Positions 45,088 through 57,144 of a stretch of 64,000 nucleotides of DNA are shown in pieces. How positions within the stretch are numbered: the stretch's first letter is position 1; the number at the start of each line of letters is the position of its first letter. This stretch comes from Petrosia ficiformis. Lineage: Eukaryota; Porifera; Demospongiae; Haplosclerida; Petrosiidae. The position numbers and the translations under genes were made by a program. The notes beneath the pieces were generated by a model. That model did not search any database. It was not told the DNA's origin and saw only the letters and a program-made list of their open reading frames with translations. Location of the stretch: the NCBI GenBank assembly GCA_947044365.1, contig OX345651.1, forward strand, positions 2,967,926 to 3,031,925. The letters are read 5' to 3'.

Positions 45088-46129
45088 TGTAAAATACCTC
45101 TCCTTACATATTTCGGCTTAATTTGGATCTCGGAATTAACACATGCTTTTACAATGGTATGGATGGTTATATGAAAGCATGGTTGCAATTCTTATTCCCA
45201 TTCTATCTTTGGTTTGTGATAATTGTTGTCATTGTATTTGCTCGCCACTCTTCTCCATTCGCAAGAATTATTGGAAAAACTGCAGTACCGGCTTTAGCAA
45301 CTCTACTACTTCTCTCATACAACAAGCTATTTCGTTCCATTGCTCTGGTTTTTACAGTGATTCCTATCAAGTGTGACAGTGAACTCATACTGTCTTGGTA
45401 TGCAGATCCAAACATTCAGTATTTATCTACACAGCACACTACAATTTTGTGTTCTCATTGTTGGTGCTGTTTTTATTGGGGATACCATATACTGCCATGT
45501 TACTATTTAGATCTCCCATTGAGCGATACTTAGTGTCTCATTTGAAATGTATAAAACCGCAAATGTGGTTAAAAGTCAAACCATTTCTTGATGCATATGG
45601 TGGTCCATATAAAGACAACTATCAATTCTGGGTTGGACTACTGCTTGTTGCAAGGCTGTTCATCATTCTGTTTGTCTCACTTTTTAGTAATTCAAAAGAA
45701 TCAATTTTGACTTTCACCATTTCTATAGCTGCCATATTACTTGCTATTTCTACAGCTTTGAATGGTGTTTACAAAAACTGGTACCTCAATGTATTACAAA
45801 CTTGGTTTTTATTAACCATTATTGTACACTGTTCTGCAGCTTTGAATGATAACGCTTTCCTAGGGACAGTGGTAGCAGTGGCTGTTACCTTCTTCATTTT
45901 TGTTGGAATTATAATTTTTCATATCCACTTGAAGTACAAGAATTCGAAGCCAGTTCGTTCACTTTTAGTTCGTATTTCTAGCAGTCTTAGATCAAACAAA
46001 GATCAAGATGAAGTAGCAAATAACCCTATCAAAACAATTGATGCTACTGATATTCGAGAGAGGTTTGTTGACAGTACTGAATCAATAGTCATATTACAAA
46101 GAGAATCACTGATATTTGAAAACCCATGA
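45088..46129 (+). pseudogene. Truncated, frameshifted copy of the beta-helix/multi-TM protein
   Basis: Corresponds to roughly the last 340 codons of the gene at 21,369-25,124. An 8-bp deletion near 45,113 and a one-base deletion in a T run near 45,447 (acaattttgtg instead of acaatttttgtg) break the frame. The final 220 codons are nearly unchanged. The ectodomain and first TM segment are absent, so no receptor can be made. The first 250 bp are a few per cent diverged while the rest is almost identical. Confidence 0.88.
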
Positions 46130-46511
46130 ACTATTTCCTTGAACTGAAAGCTGAAAATTGTTCAAGTGTCCATCTAATTATTTTTCTGTCTCTACTGCAG
46201 CATTCCTGGCATTCACGATTACTGTTATAATATAATGGTAATAAAATAATCATCCATGCACTCTATAACATCATAACTTACATCTATATATACATTTCTC
46301 TGATTTAAATCACACATTCACCTTATATTATAGTAAATTATATGAATTACTATCTGTTGATGCGTAACTATAATAGAAGTTATATATTATAACTGTTACT
46401 ACATGTAACGTTTCTTCTGGTTTGTAAATGAATTTCCTAATTGTCTATTTTAACCCTTATTAATATCTAATGAATCTATGTTAGCAAATCCGTGGTCACA
46501 TATCTTTGTTA

Positions 46512-47165
46512 TTAAGGTTGTAGTCTTTTCCGTGGGCGGATGCTACTCCAATCAGTTTCTAGTCTTGCAAGCTTCTTGCTGCATACAATCTGGATCCATT
46601 CTGTATTTTTTGGAAGCCACACCCACCCGGGGGTATAATTATTGGGCCTAAATGTTTTGACTGATAGTTTATTTTCAGAAACAAACCTAAACACGCCCCA
46701 CGGGTGGTGGAGGGGGCTATTTTCAGAAACAAACCTAAACACGCCCCACGGGTGGGTGGGAAACAATGGCGGGTAACTGTAGTTGCTCTCTGAGAAAGAT
46801 CGGAGTTTGATAGTGCCTAGAAAGGTAGATTTTATGGTTTCAGTGAAAAGCTACAGAATTCAGCTTTCTTCAGCCTCTTGTAACTATAAAAGTAAAATGA
46901 ATTTCCAGAAAACGGCTCTATTTGTTTTCTCTAAATGCATTGTACTTGGTGCACGCCATGATTGGTGGGCGTGGCTTTCTCCGTTTTGTACTTATTAAGA
47001 TGGCAAAAATGGACATTTTATATATGTTTTATCAATTGCAGGACCCTATAAAGGTGATTAGAAGATATGAAGGTTGCCATTACACCAGGTTAGAGTCATA
47101 TTATATAATATTCTATTTTGAAACTGATTGGAGTCGCATCCGCCCACTCCCTAGTACCACCTTAA
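46512..47165. mobile_element. MITE with TTAA target duplication, copy 2
   Basis: Element 46,516-47,161 between two ttaa words (46,512-46,515 and 47,162-47,165). Copy A shows the empty site as ttattaagttagtacat near 25,505. It is inverted relative to the element at 19,271 and has an extra tandem duplication of about 50 bp (ttttcagaaacaaacctaaa...ccacgggtgg) at 46,675-46,755. Confidence 0.9.
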
Positions 47166-47420
47166 GTTAGTACATATACTCACTACTAATTATAAACGGC
47201 TGTCACTTTAACATTCCTCATCATTGCTAACTATTATAAATATCTAATTGGAGTTATTTTAACAATTTTGTTTTTTGCAGTGCATGTGATTACTGTATAA
47301 TTTATGTTGCACCCACCACTTGAGTAACCTGCCCACATAACTCACAGTTTGTGGGAACATAATTAGACAGACTCACAGGCTCTTTGTAAATTTCATGCTT
47401 TCAAAATGTTTACTTTGTTT

Positions 47421-47578
47421 TTATGGCCCCGTAGGGCCATCCCTTTCCACGGGGTTGAATCTAATTATATTCTTGTGTCATCTGCGCGACTATGCGTTGT
47501 ATACGTAGTTAAGGAAGTTGCGTCATTCCCTGGGGGCTCGGTCAATTAATGGGCGTGGCGCGTAAAGAACGCGCGTTT
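47421..47578. repeat. 'GGCC' family repeat fragment (copy B)
   Basis: Equivalent of 25,777-25,950. It is cut at its right by the 47,586 transposon. Confidence 0.75.
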
Positions 47579-49668
47579 GAGCTACCATAGATAATAGAGT
47601 AAAGGGATTGGAAACTGCGTTCGCGGACGAAACATTTAATACACATTTTATATTGTTGTTATGGAACACTATGCGAGTTGGTATTTCGCGGCGTTGCTAA
47701 GCTAATTATGTACAGTTAACGCAATAGAGAAACAAGAGAGAAATTGAACAACAGTATACATCACTTACCTTCTTTCAAAGTGGACTAACTTTATCTTCCA
47801 AGTATAAAGGTTAGCCCATAAGTAACACACTATGTAGTACTACAACACAAACGAGTTTCAAGGATGAATTCTGTATTCCTCTGGGATAAGTGGGCGTTGA
47901 AAATCACGGCATTTGCAATTTAAGATTTCTCAATTGAAATAGTTTTGTACCTTTTACTAGAATACAAAAATTTACTATGCTATCAATACAATATAAAAAC
48001 AATGTTATTTGCCAACTTCATATAATGGTTACACATTTGCACTAACACTGCCTACCCAGAAGTAATTATACCCTCCTTTCTGTGAAAAGGTTTTGTACCT
48101 TTAACAGTCTAACAATACATAAACTTGAACTGAAACATGTCATGATAAAATATCATTTAAAGATACATATAACAGTGCTATAAATATCTTTGTGGAAGTA
48201 ATGTTACAAGAACAAAAGAACAAATGATCACAAGTCAGAGGGATTCCGCACAGATGATCTGTACAACATAATTTTATAATATTGTAAACACAGCCTCTAC
48301 AGGTATCATGGGTCGAAAGTCTCGTCTTAGTCATAACAGATATTACTATAAAAAGAAAAGTTCACAAGATTTAACTGTATCAGTCCCTCTACAAAAACTA
48401 ACAAATCCAATTGGTAAATATACAAATGGTATAAATAAAATCTATTACATTTATTTATTTGCATTGAGTTTCACAGCTTGGAAATATAAGAATGCATTCT
48501 GAATCATTTACTATATACCTGCAGAGCCTATAATATAATAAGATATTTGACTGTAACAGTATACTGTGTTACTAAGACTGAACCATCCTTATATATTCGT
48601 ACATTATAGATTTATTATTTTATTTCTCGTCAAGCACTTCACACTGCATCCAAAATTCTGGATTGGTCATGTCAAACAGTGAATACCAGTGAATTCACAT
48701 ATGCAGCTGTTCAGTTAAGTGAGAAGTTATTGAAAATAGTCGAGAAAACATCAGGCAACAAATCAACGAATGAAAGAATGTTTATTAATCTATTCGAATA
48801 CATACAATCAGATGAATACATTCATTTATGGACCACCATTACACCAGCTGCTTCAACCACTATTATGTAACCACTACTCTCTGTAAAACATTTTTATTTA
48901 CCCAAAAACCCGTTAACCACACTTCAGATACATGCACTAGCGATTTCACTTATCTTACTCCAGATGAACAAGGCGCCTTGAAATATGTGGCAGGATATTT
49001 CATCAGAAATTCAGTTTAAAAGGTTATGAAACAAAACCAACGAAACAAGGAAACAATAGTATACTCCCTTTACTGTTTTCTCGAGGATCCAGAGGAAACC
49101 CAAGACCAGCAAGAGCTGCCTCAGACTATCCAGGAGTGGTGCAGGATAGTTGACCGTGGAGGCTTATTCCACTGCACAAATGAATTCACACACTTTTTGA
49201 CATCAGTAGAGACAGTTACAAAATCAACAATGAAGAGAGGTAACGAGAAATTGTTCAACATAGCATTGTTAAAACAAACACTCTTACAAGACCACGCAGT
49301 CAGTAATTGGTGGTCAACACTTCGTACACAGGGTGACATCAATGACGACAAAATCTCGGCCGATCTCCTAAATTCACTGTTGACTGATTACATTAATCTC
49401 CGAGGTTTTGCGTTTGCTGCTAGGTAGATGGAGATGTACAAAACAGAAAACAAAAAAGTTATAGACAAGACAAAGGGACTAAGAACAAAACTACAGACAT
49501 CTCTTGACTGAACAACGTGATAATTTTATTATTACTTTGCTATTTATTCGTTTACGGTATATACATACGTTATATTTTATATATTACGGTGCAACATAGT
49601 AACACAACTCGCATTTTTGTCCGCGAACGCAGTTTCCAATCCCTTTACTCTATTATCTATGGAGCTAC
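47579..49668 (+). mobile_element. 2,076-bp DNA transposon with 43-bp perfect inverted termini and 7-bp duplication; broken ORFs
   Basis: Element 47,586-49,661. Termini catagataatagagtaaagg and its inverse match over 43 bp, ending at gcggac / gtccgc. gagctac is duplicated at 47,579-47,585 and 49,662-49,668; copy A has a single gagctac near 25,942. Plus-strand coding remnants are 48,308-48,420 (MGRKSRLSHNRYYYKKKSSQ), 48,625-48,870 (FTYAAVQLSEKLLKIVEKTS), 48,940-49,020 (TYLTPDEQGALKYVAGYFIR) and 49,026-49,440 (IQEWCRIVDRGGLFHCTNEF). They lie in different frames, so no transposase is made. CA termini and the ORF style suggest a P-like element, but I cannot confirm it. Confidence 0.88.
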
Positions 49669-50443
49669 AGACCAGCCAGGAAGATAGTCTGGCGGTGCCC
49701 CCCACTTTGCATACGAGGAAGTGGTCTGGGGAAACTAGCATCACTCACTCGTACACGCTGCAACGTACAGTGCAGCCCAATCAGATTGCAGTATTCAATC
49801 ATAGACTACGTTTAAGGGATTGGAAACGCCCACGCATTTCCGTACACTCCGTTGCCCCACCCTATCTTTTTTAGCCAGCCCCTCCTCTCTAAATACAATG
49901 CGCTATGCATGCAAGAGTGGTAAAGAACTTGTTTTAAATCGTGTATCATTAAAGAACACTTTTGTTAAACTAATTGATAATATCACCAACCAACATAGCA
50001 GTGCTATACCTTCAGCTAGAAAACTGGAGTGTTGAACTATATGACCTACCACACTGCTTAGAGTCCCCAAAATGTAAGTACTCTATATTTGTTTTAAACC
50101 CATGTATTTTTATTGAGTAACAAAACTTACATGGGAATATTGCAATAGAAGTAAGAGTCCCAAAACCCGTTTTCGTTATGATATGTACTAAAAAAACAAT
50201 GGTTTTTAACATCGTACATGATTTGTTGCTAATGTTTTAGCAGTTGAGATGTTAAAACGATACAATAGCAACATGTATATCAAGAAAAAACACCTTAATT
50301 GTCCAGTTTCAGCAAGGAATAGTGTTTTTTCTATGATCAGTCCTCACCACTAAGTAATAAAATTTAATTGATTTCTGGGGACACAGAGTGCGTCACAGAC
50401 TTATGCATTGATGCTATGGGATCACGTGCGCCGTTTCCAATCC

Positions 50444-51102
50444 CTTATACGTTAGTCTCGTACCCAGACTGTCACGCCCCATGGCGAAAAACAGTCTGGT
50501 AACTTGGGCAAACATTCCTGGCGCAGTGACGTTACACCGCGTTTTCATCACATGACAGGTGTTTGTAATAATATGGCGTAGTTAGAGTTGTGTTTTATTT
50601 GTGGACAACTTCAGCGTCCCTGCAGTGGAAGAAGAGTGATCATAGCTACTTCTACTAGTTTTAATATTTTCGGTGTCTGGAACTTTCTTCAGAGAGCCAA
50701 AATAGTACTACCAGATAAATCCTTTTTTTGTAGAAAGTGTTTTATGACTGTTGTTTTTGTTTCCAGCCCCAGTCGGGAGAGAAACAAAAACATCTTTACC
50801 ACTTACAAAGTTAATCATTGTTTCGTGTTGTTCACACGAGACTATTATATCCTGCTTGAGAAATAGCCGTTTTTAAAGCATCTTCTATAGCTTCTAAAGG
50901 GAACGCCATCTTTAAGTATTTCCAGTCACCTAATGACACCTATTCAAGAGTTAATCACATGATTCGTACTAATATTTGAAATCTGATTGGTTATTTCGTT
51001 TTCTCTGTAATAAACGTCACTGCGCCAGGAATGTTTGCTCAAGTTACCAGACTGTTTTTCGCCATGGGGCGTGACAGTCTGGGTACGAGACTACTTATAC
51101 GT
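50444..51102. mobile_element. 641-bp MITE with about 80-bp inverted termini and 9-bp duplication, nested
   Basis: Element 50,453-51,093. Both ends read tagtctcgtacccagactgt inwards and agree over about 80 bp with one mismatch that I can see. cttatacgt is duplicated (50,444-50,452; 51,094-51,102), and copy A has a single cttatacgt at 26,723-26,731. It shares the TAGTCT tip and 9-bp duplication with its host element, so both belong to one superfamily, probably Mutator-like. Confidence 0.92.
50582..50866 (+). other. Small zinc-knuckle-like ORF inside the nested MITE
   Basis: ORF from 50,588 (MCFICGQLQRPCSGRRVIIA) with a later FFCRKCF, giving a C-x2-C...C-x2-C pattern over about 50 residues. It has no further similarity that I recognise. 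It could be a captured host exon or a chance frame; only one copy is available here. Confidence 0.35.
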
Positions 51103-51166
51103 AGTCTATGATTCAATGACCTCCTCTAAGGACACGCCTTGATAACGTCACTTAACGTGTGAGAAA

Positions 51167-51406
51167 ATGAATTCAGATGCTATAGTTTCTGCTGCTGAAA
51201 GTGCTGCTAAATCTCTTGGATATACGAAACTTAAGGACAAGCAAAGGGAAGTTGTAGTACACCTATGTTCGAGGAACGATGTGTTCGCTGTGTTGCCGAC
51301 AGGCTATGGGAAAAGCTTGTGTTACACCTGTCTTCCCAAAGCTTTTGACACACTGTTAAGCTGCCTTGGCCAACTTTCTCGTTGCAACCTCTTTCCATAT
51401 CTTTAG
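51167..51406 (+). pseudogene. RecQ-like helicase fragment, copy B
   Basis: Same 79-codon frame as 26,796-27,035, with the LPTGYGKSLCY Walker A box. It lies between the nested MITE and the right terminus of the MULE-like element. Confidence 0.8.
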
Positions 51407-51956
51407 TACAGCTTTGACGGTTCACTGTTTACGATCCTGCGATCAGACACTCTGTTAGTCACTTCTCCGCAGCCGACACAATAAATCGAAGTCATGTTTT
51501 TGTTTTTACTCGCTTCTACTCACACGTGGTTACACAATTAAAGCCACACCTTCACATACTTGTCAGCCACTACTCCTTTAAACCGAGCCTACATTCCAGC
51601 GTGTACGAGTGAGTAATGCTAGTTTCTCCAGACCACTTCCTCGTATGCAAAGTGGGCGGCACCGGCAGACTACCAGGAAGATTCAATTGTTGTATATAGC
51701 AGAGAAACAGTATAAATATTATGCAAGAATCTTTAACAAGTAAGTATAATAAGTTGCTGAGTTTCAGTCTCATGAAGAAGTCATCATTTAGAACCTAGCT
51801 TGAAGGAGTACTTTAGTCAGTTCATCACAGATCTGTGTATTTAGTCTGCAATTGAGCTTACACTTACTTCAGGCCCCAGCTTTCGAGTACACAAAAAAAT
51901 AGAGACACTAGTGCCACCAGCAATGCTTAATACATAGTCATCACAAAGCAAATATA

Positions 51957-53992
51957 AGGATGTGGCTGAACTGAAACGATTATCTACCCATTGCAAGTTT
52001 GAGAACTATTTGGATGACGCCCTCAGAGATCGTTTTGTCTGCGGGTTGAGGAAAGAGCCCATGCAGAAAAGACTACTAGCAGAAACTGACCTGACATTTG
52101 CAAAGGCAGTCGAAATAGCCCAAGGTATTGAATCTGTGGACAAACAAGCTTTAGCAATGAAGAATGACACTGTCGGCCAGAGTAATGAAGTTAATAAAGT
52201 ATGTCAGAGTATCTCTTGTTATAGGTGTGGCAAATCAAACCACACAGCTAATTTCTGTAAGTATAAAGATATGGAATGCCATAATTGTGGTAAACGAGGA
52301 CATCTTAAGTCTGTTTGTAGGAGTAAGAAAACGTTTCAAGATAACAGACCTAGTAATCGACATTTTAAACTCTCATCGTCACGATTTTCCAGTAATTCCA
52401 AAATGGCACACAAATATGGGAAAACAAAATATTTAGAAACAGCACAGGAAGTACCTGAAGAAATATCAGATTCTAAAGATGTAGCACTGTTCACGATTTC
52501 CAGAGAAAGTAATAAACCAATTCGTGTATCTGTCACTATTGGTGGTGAAGTGTTACCAATGGAAGTTGACACTGGAGCTGCTGTCTCACTAATCTCAGAG
52601 GTTGAGTATCAAGATAAATTTTCGAAGTACCAGTTGCATAAATCTAATGTAAAACTTAAAACCTATACCTCTGAAAGTATGATAGTAGTTGGGGAGTTTA
52701 ATGCCCAGGTCACATATGAAGACCAGAAGGATACACTAACCTTAGTAGTAGTTAAAGGTGATGGGCCAGCCTTAATGGGAAGAAATTGGCTTACTTGTTT
52801 GAAATTAAATTGGCATAAGGTATTTCATACCTCACTCGTTACAGATCCCGTTGTAACTTTAATTAAGAAGTATGGTGATGTTTTTAGTAGTAAACTCGGA
52901 ACAATGACCCAGTATAAAGCAAAGTTAAAACTTAAAGAAGGAGCTAAACCAAAGTTCTGGAGGCCTCGTACAGTTCCTTTTGCTCTTAAACCAGGTATTG
53001 AAAAAGAACTTGATAAACTTCAATCTGCAGGGATAATAGAACCTGTCATTTATAGTGAGTGGGCAGCCCCGATTGTCCCAGTTCCAAAAAAAGATGGTGG
53101 AATTCGTGTATGCGGAGACTACAAAGTGACCTTGAATCCCCTGCTCGAAATTGACCAATATCCACTACCCAAGCCAGAGGAGTTATTTACAGCAGTCACT
53201 GGTGGAAACAAATTTACCAAATTGGATTTATCCCAGGCATACCAGCAAATGTTATTGGATGACGACTCTAAAGATTTAGTTACTATAAATACACATCGTG
53301 GGCTTTACAGATATACCAGACTTCCGTTTGGGATTGCCTCAGCACCTGCTGTTTTTCAACGGACAATGGACATTATATTGCAAGGCATTCCTCGAACCAT
53401 TTGTTACATTGACGACATATTAGTAACAGGAGCAACCGATCAAGAACACATATCAAATCTCGGAGAAGTCCTAAGGAGACTAAAGTATCACGGTATAACA
53501 CTCAAAAAGGAGAAGTGTAAGTTTATGTGTGATAGCGTTGAATATTTAGGTCATGTGATTGATGCTCAGGGGTTACATGTTAAACAAGATAAAGTAGATG
53601 CTATTGTTAATGCCCCCAAGCCCAGTAATGTAACTGAATTGAGAGCCTACCTTGGCTTAATTAATTATTATGGTAAATTTATACCAAATCTTGCCTCTAT
53701 ATTACAACCTCTTAATAATCTTTTGAAGCACTCATCAAAGTGGGAGTGGTCACTAGCCTGTGATGAAGCTGTAGACTTAGCTAGAGAAAAATTAATATCA
53801 TCTGAAGTATTAACACATTATGATCCTTCACTACCAATTCAACTAGCAACTAACGCCTCTCAATATGGACTAGGAGCAGTCCTTTCTCATCGTTATAGTG
53901 ATGGTAGTGAAAAACCCATAGCCTTCGCCTTTAGGTCATTGTCACTACTCACAAATAGAGAAAGAAGGACTATCCATTATATTTGGCATTAA
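51957..53992 (+). pseudogene. Ty3/gypsy retrotransposon: gag end, protease, reverse transcriptase, start of RNase H
   Basis: A frame of 676 codons, open at its 5' side. It has two CCHC knuckles (CYRCGKSNHTANFC and CHNCGKRGHLKSVC, about residues 86-119), an aspartic protease DTG motif (about residue 203), a reverse transcriptase with an intact YIDD box (about residue 481), and the start of RNase H, where the first catalytic Asp reads Asn (ATNAS, about residue 630). A frameshift near 53,965 ends the frame. The 5' LTR and gag N-terminus are missing, as is about 1.2 kb of flanking host sequence, so one deletion probably removed both. Confidence 0.92.
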
Positions 53993-54401
53993 AAAGTTTA
54001 ATCAGTACCTTATTGGTAGGGAATTTACCTTAATAACCGACCACAAACCTCTAACATACATATTTGGCCCAAAGTCTGGCATTCCTTCCCTTACTGCTGC
54101 TAGGTTGCAGAGGTGGGCATTACTACTGTCAGCATATCATTATAAAATTGTCTTTAGGTCAACTAAAGCACACAGTAATGCTGATGCCTTGTCTAGGTTA
54201 CCCCTAAAATTAGTACACGACGAATCAACCTGTTCAGAGGGAACTTCAACAATTTTTAATATGTGTCAAATTGACACTGTACCAGTTACCTTTTCCCAAT
54301 TGCAATCAGCTAGTCGTAATGATATTCTTATCAGCAAAGTTCTAAATTATGTTATAAATGGATGGCCTAAAGAAGTGCCAATAGAATTGAAGCCGTATTA
54401 G
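53960..54401 (+). pseudogene. Ty3/gypsy RNase H remainder and tether, frame-shifted
   Basis: Continues the same polyprotein in another frame: TLITDHKPLTYIFGPKSGIP and HSNADALSRLPLKL, the conserved end of the gypsy RNase H region. It ends at a stop at 54,399-54,401. Confidence 0.88.
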
Positions 54402-54402
54402 T

Positions 54403-55578
54403 AACGAGTTAACAATACAGTCTAATTGTCTTATGTGGGGAATAAGAGTAGTTGTACCTCAGAAGTTTAGGAGGAAGGTCCTAGATGAATTACACACTAG
54501 TCATTTTGGCATTACCAAGATGAAGCAATTAGCAAGAGGATATATTTGGTGGCCTGCTATTGATCAGGACATAGAGAAATTAGCTAAATCATGCCAGGCA
54601 TGCATGTCTGTTAAGAATTCACCCCCATCATCTCCCTTGAGCCCCTGGGTTTGGCCAGCTAAGCCATGGCAACGAGTACATGTGGATTTTGCTGGACCCT
54701 TGTTTGGTAAAACCTATTTGGTATTAATTGATGCACATTCAAAATGGCCTGAAATTTGGGAAATGAGTTCCACTTCAAGTTCAAAAACTATAGATGTGTT
54801 AAGGCAGATATTCTCTATATTTGGGTTACCTGAGCAAGTAGTAACTGACAACGGACCCCAGTTTGTTTCTGAAGAATTTTCTACATTTTTACGAAATAAT
54901 GGTATAAGGCATTTTAAATCAGCCCCCTATCACCCTTCCACTAATGGAGCGGCTGAACGATTAGTGCAAACTTTTAAGAATGCAATTAAAAAAGGTAAAC
55001 AAGATGGATTATCATCTCAGCATTCTCTCTCTAATTTTCTACTTCGTTATCGTTCGATACCTCATTCTACTACAGGTAGACCCCCTTGTGAACTAATGCT
55101 AAAACGATCCTTACGTACAAGACTAGATCTTCTTAAACCTAATCAAGAAAGCAATGTATTAAATCAACAAGCAAATCAGAAATATAATCATGACTCTCAT
55201 TCTCGTTCAAGAATTTTTATCGTTGGTCAAAACGTAATGGTTCGAAGTTATCGTAACAGTGACCCTAAATGGATACCTGGAATTATACTTGAAAAGAAAG
55301 GTAATTTAACATACTTAGTGAAAGTTGATAATTCTATTGTCTGGAAGAGACATGTCGATCAAATACTGGAATGTAATTTAAAGATACAGGATGTTGATTC
55401 TAACGACTGGGAGTACCCAACTATGAGAAGTACAATTGACATTGTTCCACCTGATTCGTCTACTAATCAACAATCAAATGATCATCGTAACACTACAAAT
55501 GACAATAGTTCTGTCCGTCGTTATCCTCAAAGAGTACGGTACCCACCTGAAAGATCCCACCCTTATTTATCTCATTGA
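54403..55578 (+). pseudogene. Ty3/gypsy integrase
   Basis: A third frame carries the whole integrase: zinc-binding HTSH and C-Q-A-C (HHCC), then the catalytic triad in HVDFAGP, VTDNGPQF and NGAAERLVQ, then a GPY/F-like C-terminal region (VMVRSYRNSDPKWIPGIILE). The integrase itself shows no lesion, but it is cut off from the upstream polyprotein by a frameshift and stop at about 54,390-54,401. Confidence 0.92.
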
Positions 55579-55630
55579 TTCTAATAACAGGACTGACAGT
55601 AATAGTAAATGTGTTGATAATTTTTTTTGT

Positions 55631-55767
55631 AAGGGGGGGAGGATGTGTAGTAATGAATATGTTTATGTTCTGAGCTTGCTGTGTATCTGTATATCCTTTA
55701 TTGTTATAATAGTTTTCTCTTTGTGTTATCCACATTAATCTGGGTGACAGTTCGTAAAGTCATCACA
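55631..55767 (+). repeat. Polypurine tract and short 3' LTR candidate
   Basis: aaggggggaggatg (from 55,631) is a polypurine tract. It is followed by tgtagtaatg, and host sequence resumes at agctagtcaacc (about 55,766), leaving an LTR of only about 120 bp ending in catcaca. No 5' partner remains for comparison, so the exact ends are uncertain. Confidence 0.65.
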
Positions 55768-56205
55768 GCTAGTCAACCACTTTCAGTAGAAACACTAAAT
55801 GGTAGGAGTATGCATGTTCTCAAATTGATGTGATTTCTTAATCATAAATATTATTGTTATAGCTCTATAAATATTGTAATATCTTCAGCAGATACTCAAT
55901 ATAACCTTGCAATAAAATGTGACATAATTATAATTTTATCCTTCTTTACCTCATAGTTCATTTATCATATACCATTGATGGAATTAATACAATTGTTGGT
56001 TGGGAAGCTCATATAAGCGGAGGTAACACAACTGGCTACGTCATCATATACACATACTGTGATGGAGAAGATAAGTATGCACTGAATAAAACAACAACAC
56101 AGTACACAATCATTGGATTGGACTATAGTGTAATAAATAATATCACTATTGTTGCTTCAAATATTATGGCAAATTCATCAGCAAGTATATCGACAAATAT
56201 CATTG
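55766..56205 (+). pseudogene. Remnant of the Ig/FN3 gene, copy B
   Basis: Only the last 36 bp of the first FN3 exon (to 55,801) and the complete second FN3-like exon (55,957-56,205) remain. Everything upstream was replaced by the retrotransposon. The exon 5 frame and splice sites are unchanged relative to copy A (one V to I change near the end). Confidence 0.8.
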
Positions 56206-57144
56206 GTGAGGAAAAATAAATAATCATAATTATTTATATATAATTATACTAATTAAAATTGAAAGGGCATAATGTACTTTGTATACTAGTTAATATATGT
56301 AGTCTCAAGAGCAATTATTAATATTGAAACTCATGTAACCAAACCTGTTTTTTTTCTCTATATACACTTGTTTTTCAGCTCTCTCAAGGTTGTTTTAAAA
56401 TCCCAGAATTGTAACTATCCTTAAATATTTTAATTTATAAATGTTATGTCAATACTCTAATTTTCTTCTTCTGTACAAAATTCTAGTCTCTTCCCAGATC
56501 CCCCTTTTTGTCCATCTCACTAATTGTCCATTTGATTACATAATTATCATCCACATAACCTCTACCTCCTTTTATCAACACCTTTTTGTAAAATCATACT
56601 TTCCCACTGCATGTAATAAATCTATTTACCCCCTGCTGCTAAATTAACACTATCAATTTCTCAATTTAAATCCCTTTGAACATTCAAACATGATATGATA
56701 ATACCTATTACCTTTTTTTACAAACCAATAAACATTTTAAAACAGTGAATGGGACATGTTAAAGGTGCTAAATTTTATTTCAAAGTCAAAAGTGTTTCAT
56801 CACTTGATTGTAATTGCTGGCCTGTCCATGCAATTGAATATAAATTTTCTATCTCTGGTCCTGAAGTCCAGGGATGCTTCATCACGTAGCCAATCGCTGT
56901 ATTACATGTACATCATATATTCTAGACTGTTTTGTAATTGGGAGGAATATAGTTTTGCTACTATTTATAGTAGTGATTGATAAACATGCGAAAACTGCCC
57001 TGCATTTAGTTACTAGTTACGTATTGTGTCATTTTATACAATATTCAATCTATTATTAATTAAATCAATTACAACAATATTTCAAAAGATCATCCTAAAG
57101 ATGAAAAGTAACATGGAAGTAAAAATAAATCTATACTACTCAAG

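Larger units (their letters stand above)
49676..51681. mobile_element. MULE-like element carrying a RecQ fragment, copy B (ends intact)
   Basis: Element 49,685-51,672 flanked by ccaggaaga on both sides (49,676-49,684; 51,673-51,681). Inverted ends of about 80 bp: tagtctggcggtgcc... at the left, ...ggcaccggcagacta at the right. It sits inside a GGCC repeat and is itself interrupted by the 641-bp element at 50,453. No transposase gene. Confidence 0.85.
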
